64,000 nt of DNA from Dehalococcoidia bacterium. GTDB lineage: Bacteria; Chloroflexota; Dehalococcoidia; DSTF01; JACRBR01. The stretch is taken from positions 16,586-80,585 of the forward strand of contig JADMII010000004.1 of NCBI GenBank assembly GCA_015478665.1, in the 5' to 3' direction. Shown here one piece after another: positions 58,953 through 64,000 of the stretch. How positions within the stretch are numbered: the first letter of the stretch is position 1; each line of letters starts with the position of its first letter. Made by a program: the position numbers and the translations under genes. The notes under the pieces are model-generated. The model had not been told where the DNA came from. It saw only the letters and a program-made list of their open reading frames with translations, and searched no databases.

Positions 58953-60408
58953 CCCTGTCGTTGTCGTCGATGCCGGCACGAGCGGCCTCCGCGCCGTGGT
59001 GGTGACGGCCGACGGGACCGTGCGCGTCGCCGCGCGGGAGCCGTGGGAGATGCGCACCCCGCCTGACGCCGCGTCGTTCGGACGGGAGTTTCACGCGGCG
59101 TCGGTGCTGGCTGCGCTCGCGCGGGTGATCGAAGCGGCGTCGGCGGGCGGGCCGTTCGCGGCGCTGGCGTTCACCGGGCAGCGCGAGGGGATGGCGTTCG
59201 TGGCGGAGGACGGCGAGGCCGTGTATCTGGCGCCGAACATCGATGCGCGGGCGGCCGCCGAGGGGATGGAGATCGACGCCCGACTCGGCGACGTGGTGTA
59301 TGCGGCGACCGGGCATCTGCCGTCGCTGCTGCAGGCGCCCGCGAAGCTCTCCTGGCTGCGGCGGCACCGCCCCGCAGACGCGGCGGCGGTGCGCCGGGCG
59401 CTGCCGCTGGCGGACTGGCTGGCGACGACGACGACCGGCGCGAGCATGACTTCGCGCAGCCTCGCGGTGGAGAACGGCCTGCTCGACATCCGGGCGGGGA
59501 CGCCGCCCGAATATCTCACCGACCTCGCCTTTGACGAGGCGCTGCTGCCGCCGACCATCGCCGATGGCAGCATCGCGGGCACTGTCCGCGCGGGCCCGCT
59601 CGCCGGCACGCCGGTCGTGCTCGCGGGTGCCGACACGCAGTGCGCGCTCGTTGGCATGGCGGCGATCGCGGCCGGCGACTGCGGCGTGCCGGCCGGCTGG
59701 AGCGCGCCGGTGCAGATCGTGACGGCGACGCCCGTGTTCGACCAGAAGCGCCGCACGTGGACGGGCGTGCACGTCGGGCCGGCGGCGTTCGTGCTCGAAT
59801 CGAACGCCAGCGAGACCGGCCGAGGATGGGCGTGGGCGTGCGCGATGCTCGGGCGGCAGCCGGAGGACGCGGCGCGGCTCGCGGCGCAGGCGCCGCCGGG
59901 GAGCGACGACGTGATGGCCGTCCTGGGCGCGCGGGCGATGCGGGCGTCGGCGATGAGCGCGGGCACGGGTGCACTGACCGTCCCGCTGCCGCTGGTGATG
60001 TCCGACCCCTCGCCAGCCGCCGTCCTGCGGTCTGTGCTCGAGGCGACGGCGTACGCTGTCCGCGCCAACCTCGAGCAGCTGGAGGAGATCACCGGCGCGC
60101 CCATCGGCAGGCTGGCGCTCGGCGGCGGCATGTCGCGCATGCCGCTCTTCGCCCAGATCGTCGCCGACGCGGTCGACCGGCCGCTCGAGGTGGCGACGAC
60201 GCCGGAGACATCCGCCCTCGGCGCGGCGGTGCTGGCGTCCGTCGCGCTCGGCCGGCACGCGTCGCTGGCAACGGCCGCGACGGCGATGGCGGGCGGCCGG
60301 ACGATCGTCGAGCCGGATGCGGCGGCGTCCGCGGTGTACGAGGACTGTTACGGGCGCTGGTGCGCGATGGCGGATGCCTTCGATCGCGGCGCCATGGAGG
60401 GGGAATGA
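58927..60408 (+). CDS. FGGY-family carbohydrate kinase
   Basis: VVVDAGTSGLRAVVV, FTGQREGMAFV, LAGADTQCALVGM, LALGGGMSRMPLFAQIVADAVDRPLEV. Confidence 0.92.
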   Translation: MSTLRVAADPVVVVDAGTSGLRAVVVTADGTVRVAAREPWEMRTPPDAASFGREFHAASVLAALARVIEAASAGGPFAALAFTGQREGMAFVAEDGEAVYLAPNIDARAAAEGMEIDARLGDVVYAATGHLPSLLQAPAKLSWLRRHRPADAAAVRRALPLADWLATTTTGASMTSRSLAVENGLLDIRAGTPPEYLTDLAFDEALLPPTIADGSIAGTVRAGPLAGTPVVLAGADTQCALVGMAAIAAGDCGVPAGWSAPVQIVTATPVFDQKRRTWTGVHVGPAAFVLESNASETGRGWAWACAMLGRQPEDAARLAAQAPPGSDDVMAVLGARAMRASAMSAGTGALTVPLPLVMSDPSPAAVLRSVLEATAYAVRANLEQLEEITGAPIGRLALGGGMSRMPLFAQIVADAVDRPLEVATTPETSALGAAVLASVALGRHASLATAATAMAGGRTIVEPDAAASAVYEDCYGRWCAMADAFDRGAMEGE

Positions 60409-61070
60409 AGCAGGAGTTCGAGGACGAGCGGCGCGAGGTGCTGAGCGCGGTCGAGCGCATCGCGGACGCCGGGCTGGTCGCGGGTTCGAGCGGCAACGTC
60501 AGCCGTCGCATCACGACGCCCGACGGCGACCTGATCGCCATTACGGCGAGCAGCGTGCCGTATCATCGGTTCACGCTCGCCGACGTGCTGGTTGTCGACT
60601 TCGATATCGAGCCCGTCGTGGGTGACGGCATCCCATCGAGCGAGTCGCTGACGCACGTCGCGATGTACCGCGAGCGCCCGGACGTCGGCGCTGTCGTGCA
60701 CACGCACTCCCTGCACGCGAGCGCCTTCGCCGTCGCCGGCAAGCCGATCCCGGCCGTGCTCGACGAGCAGGTGGTGATCCTCGGCGGCGCGATCGAGGTG
60801 GCCGCATATGCGTCATCGGCGAGCGAGGAGCTCGCGAGGCGCGCGGTCGAGGCGCTCGGCGAGCGGGCGGCGGTGCTGCTGCGCCAGCATGGCGTCGTCG
60901 GCGTCGGGCGGCAGCTCGAGGAGGCGGTCGCGGTCGTCGAGCTGGTGGAGCGGGTGGCGCAGGTGCAGGCGCTCGCGGGCATGCTCGGCGGCGCCGTCGA
61001 ACTGCCGGCAGAGGTCGTGGCACGCGAGCGGCAGGTGTACAGGATGCTGCATGGCTTCGGGCCGGAGTAG
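60405..61070 (+). CDS. Class II aldolase/adducin family protein
   Basis: GLVAGSSGNVSRR, ITASSVPYHRFTLADVLVVD, VGAVVHTHSLHASAFA, LLRQHGVVGVG; ATG overlaps kinase TGA. Confidence 0.93.
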   Translation: MKQEFEDERREVLSAVERIADAGLVAGSSGNVSRRITTPDGDLIAITASSVPYHRFTLADVLVVDFDIEPVVGDGIPSSESLTHVAMYRERPDVGAVVHTHSLHASAFAVAGKPIPAVLDEQVVILGGAIEVAAYASSASEELARRAVEALGERAAVLLRQHGVVGVGRQLEEAVAVVELVERVAQVQALAGMLGGAVELPAEVVARERQVYRMLHGFGPE

Positions 61071-61204
61071 GTTCCGGACGCGCGATGTTGCGCCGCGGTC
61101 GTGGGCGCCACTCGCGCGGATGGCACCTTGGGCAGCGGTGGGCGATACTTGCGGTCGGCGTGCCGGGGACGCGCGCAGCTGACGTTCGGAAGGAAACTCG
61201 ACGC

Positions 61205-61600
61205 ATGCAGGTGCCATCATTTTTGCTGCGGCGGTTGTACGTGAAGGGCAGCCTGCGCAACGAGGACGGCGGCTTCGCCTTCGACCTCAAGAACTCGCTG
61301 GGCTCCGGCTACGCCGAGCAGGTGCTGCCGCTCACCGTCGACGGCGAGGAGGTGCCGCCCGAGCAGGCCAGCTTCTCGATCGACGGCCAGCGGGTGCAGT
61401 TCAGCGCCGTCTCGAGCGCGCAGCCGTTCACGCTGGCGATGAACAAGGTCGTGACGATCGGCGTCGAAGGGCTGACGCTGCCCGCCGGCAAGCACAAGCT
61501 CGGCGTCGGCTTCGTCGTCACGGGCATGGGGACGATGCAGTTCGATGTCACCGACGCGATCGGTGGCGCTGCGGACGGCGCGGGAGACGCTGACAGATGA
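61205..61600 (+). CDS. DUF6379 / C-glycoside deglycosidase beta-subunit-like protein
   Basis: SLRNEDGGFAFDLKNSLGSGYAEQVLPLTVDGEEVPPEQASFSIDGQRV...KHKLGVGFVVTGMGTMQFDVTDAI; family by recall, not searched. Confidence 0.55.
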   Translation: MQVPSFLLRRLYVKGSLRNEDGGFAFDLKNSLGSGYAEQVLPLTVDGEEVPPEQASFSIDGQRVQFSAVSSAQPFTLAMNKVVTIGVEGLTLPAGKHKLGVGFVVTGMGTMQFDVTDAIGGAADGAGDADR

Positions 61601-62478
61601 CAACCGACAGGAGCGACGCGCTGCCGCCGCCAGCCGCCGCCATCGATTACGTCGCCCGGTGGGCGGAGATCGTCGAGCGACGGCGCGCGCAGATGGACGC
61701 GGCGTACGCGGCGGCCGGCCGGACGAGCGACGACTACTGGGGCCGGCGGGCGACATCCTATCGCGCCGCCACGCACGCGATGACGCCGCACGACCCGTTC
61801 CTGCCGCGCCTGCTCGCGCACGTGGACGGCACGAGCAGCGTGCTCGACGTCGGCGCCGGGCCAGGCCGCCACACCCTGGCGATCGCGCCGCACGTCTCGC
61901 GCGTGACGGCGGTCGAGCCTTCAGCGGCGATGCTCGGGCTGCTGCGCGAGGACCTGAAGGAGCAGGGAATCGACAACGTGCGCACCGTCGATGCGGCGTG
62001 GATGGACGCCGAGGTCGAGCCGGCGGACGTCGTCATCTGCTCGCACGTGCTGTACCCGATCGGCGATGTCGTGCCATTCGTGCGGAAGCTGGAGGCGCAC
62101 GCGCGCGAGCGGGTATTCGTCTACCTGCGCGCGGACCCGATGCCGACGGACTTCGGGCTCTGGAGCGAGTTCTACGGCGAGCCGCTGCAGGCGCAGCCGA
62201 CGCACGCCGACCTGTTCAACGTGCTCGCGCAGATCGGCGTCATGGCCGATGTGGAGGTCGTGTGCGCGCCGCTGACCTGGGGCTTCGACTCGCTCGACGA
62301 CGCCGTGCGCGAAGTGTCGGGCCGGCTCTGCCTGGCGGCCGACGACGCGCCGGCGCAGGAGAAGTTGCGGCGCCTGCTGGCGTCCCGCTTCGACGCCGAT
62401 GGCGGCCGCATCATGCCGGACAGCGGCGCCGGGCGCTCGGCGATCTTCTCGTGGCGCCCGGAGAGCGCGGGCGGCTGA
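61597..62478 (+). CDS. SAM-dependent methyltransferase
   Basis: VLDVGAGPGRHTLAIAPHVSRVTAVEPSAAMLGLL; ATG overlaps preceding stop. Confidence 0.88.
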   Translation: MTTDRSDALPPPAAAIDYVARWAEIVERRRAQMDAAYAAAGRTSDDYWGRRATSYRAATHAMTPHDPFLPRLLAHVDGTSSVLDVGAGPGRHTLAIAPHVSRVTAVEPSAAMLGLLREDLKEQGIDNVRTVDAAWMDAEVEPADVVICSHVLYPIGDVVPFVRKLEAHARERVFVYLRADPMPTDFGLWSEFYGEPLQAQPTHADLFNVLAQIGVMADVEVVCAPLTWGFDSLDDAVREVSGRLCLAADDAPAQEKLRRLLASRFDADGGRIMPDSGAGRSAIFSWRPESAGG

Positions 62479-62580
62479 CGGCGCCCGTTCGGCGCGCTCC
62501 CTGGAGGGATCCCTCGTCAGGCAGCCATCGATCCAGCGGATGAAGCCGGCAATCTGAAGCGCCCCGGCGGAAGGGTATCG

Positions 62581-62785
62581 GCTCGACGACGGCTCGTGGC
62601 GATCCAGCTCGTGGGTGCCATCAATCCTGCATATCCGCCGTCTGGAACTCCCGTCTCCACAGCGTGGAGCGAGGCGCCGGGAGAGCCGTTCGCTCGACGA
62701 CGGCTCGTGGCGAGGACGGCTCGTCTCCCTGACTCAATCCTGCAGATCCGGCGTATGAACGCCCCTCACCGCAGCGTGGAGAGGG
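62581..62785. repeat. Imperfect tandem duplication, two ~112-bp units
   Basis: GCTCGACGACGGCTCGTGGCGA at 62581 and 62692; TCAATCCTGCA at 62621 and 62734; CAGCGTGGAG at 62660 and 62772. Confidence 0.8.
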
Positions 62786-62797
62786 CGGAGATTGCCG

Positions 62798-63097
62798 TCA
62801 GCGCGCGCCGCGGCGTTCGATGCGCGCGATCTTCCACCAGCCACCGACCTCGCGCAGCGTCTCGCGCAGCGTGATGGAGCGCGCGCCATCGGCGTACGTG
62901 ACATCGAATACGGGCGCGCCGTCGCCGGATGCGACGCGCTCGAGTCGCACGTCGCGGGTGCGCGGCAGCCCGCGCGCGCCGAGCGCGAGCGCGGCTGTCG
63001 TCGCCTCGGGCGTGAGGTCGATGATCGTCGGGGCGATGGCGCCGGTCATCGCCTTCAGCGCGTGGATGCGCATGAACTGCTCGGCTTCCACGCTCAC
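62798..63097 (-). CDS. Small hypothetical protein
   Basis: 99 aa, overlaps the upstream PRC-barrel gene by 4 nt (operon-like). Confidence 0.65.
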   Translation of the reverse strand: MSVEAEQFMRIHALKAMTGAIAPTIIDLTPEATTAALALGARGLPRTRDVRLERVASGDGAPVFDVTYADGARSITLRETLREVGGWWKIARIERRGAR

Positions 63098-63915
63098 CTC
63101 CCGATCGTGCTGAGGACGCGCTGCTTCAGCGAGCGATGCGGCGGCGCGGGCTCGGCGGCGCGACGCGCTTCGTGCTGGGCGACTTCACGCCGCTTCCGCA
63201 TGATGCCGAGTGAGAGCATTGCCAGGGCGGCGGCGCGGAGAGCCATCTCCGGCCAGCGCCAGCCGCGCATCGTGGCGACGACGGAGCCTGCTACGGCAGC
63301 GACGGCGCCGGCGAGATAGAGCCGGCCGTCGGCCTCGGTGTCGTCGACGGCGGTCTCGAGGCGAGACTCTCGGGCGATCCCGCTCGCGCCGGATCCGCCG
63401 CGTGTCGCCGGCTCGCCCGGCGCATCGACCACGGTCGTGTGGATCGGGTCGTCGCGAGGGATGTCCGGCCAGCGCAGGGCGCCCTCCTCCGGGGAGGCAT
63501 CGGGCAGTGACCTCTGCGTCGCCGGCGGTTCAGAGCCGGAGGCGGGGATCTGGGCGCGGACATCGCGCGGCAGGCCGGTCGGAGAGCCCTCGAAGGAGTA
63601 CTGCAGGCCGTAGTGATCGTACAGGTGCTGCTCGAGGTCCTGGCTGATCTCCCGGTCGAGCACTTCCGGGGTATCAAGCACGGCGTCCTTGCCCCAGGCG
63701 ATGCACACGCCGCGCTCATCGATGCGGGCGCCGACGGCGGGGGCGAGGACGCGCTTCGAGCCGAAGGGGCTGGTGTCGACGCCGAGCCACTCGGGGACGC
63801 GGGTGGCCTTGTCGAAGTACACCTCGACGAGCTCGCCGACCTTGTCGCCGTGGACGTCGAGCACGTCGCGATGGCGCATCGCCATCAGCCCTTCGAGCGT
63901 CGGTGTCGTCGCCAT
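63094..63915 (-). CDS. PRC-barrel domain membrane-associated protein
   Basis: HRDVLDVHGDKVGELVEVYFDKATRVPEWLGVDTSPFGSKRVLAPA PRC-barrel pattern; C-terminal hydrophobic segments. Confidence 0.85.
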   Translation of the reverse strand: MATTPTLEGLMAMRHRDVLDVHGDKVGELVEVYFDKATRVPEWLGVDTSPFGSKRVLAPAVGARIDERGVCIAWGKDAVLDTPEVLDREISQDLEQHLYDHYGLQYSFEGSPTGLPRDVRAQIPASGSEPPATQRSLPDASPEEGALRWPDIPRDDPIHTTVVDAPGEPATRGGSGASGIARESRLETAVDDTEADGRLYLAGAVAAVAGSVVATMRGWRWPEMALRAAALAMLSLGIMRKRREVAQHEARRAAEPAPPHRSLKQRVLSTIGR

Positions 63916-64000
63916 CGTCCCTCCTGCCCCCATGCTAACGCCCGCCGCCGATCAGCCGCGCATCGACGCGCGCAGTGATGTTGCATGGGCGTGACGACGC

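Overview
High-GC, densely coded bacterial chromosome segment. Gene content suggests Chloroflexota (inference only; no marker phylogeny was possible). Content is mostly housekeeping and catabolic: Lhr-type helicase (5' truncated by the window edge); acyl-CoA/CaiB/MaoC genes next to a two-subunit molybdenum hydroxylase with XdhC and MobA-like maturation genes; a complete glycine cleavage operon (gcvT-H-PA-PB) beside a c-di-AMP receptor-like gene and glycyl-tRNA synthetase; thiE, nagB, phaC; a Baeyer-Villiger-type monooxygenase; one tRNA-Lys(CTT); bioY, dGTPase; a TCA cluster (IDH, MDH, split Fe-S fumarase) ending in rex; c-di-GMP genes (two or three GGDEF proteins, one HD-GYP); a WhiG/FliA-type sigma factor; two TetR regulators; and a sugar-acid operon (2-hydroxyacid dehydrogenase, FGGY kinase, class II aldolase, DUF6379-like protein). 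Most notable signals: (1) a ~190-nt orphan transcription unit at 54.27-54.47 kb (promoter, perfect TetR-type operator, SD, 8-codon ORF whose stop codon sits in a hairpin loop, strong terminator) with no downstream gene; (2) a stand-alone HK97-like capsid gene plus scaffold-like gene without other phage morphogenesis genes; (3) a sigma-like/zinc-finger/TM/Pro-Thr-tail fusion protein; (4) a recurrent -10 box placed 6-10 nt before start codons, suggesting widespread leaderless transcription; (5) a candidate Rex operator upstream of rex. No CRISPR array, transposase or integrase was recognised.
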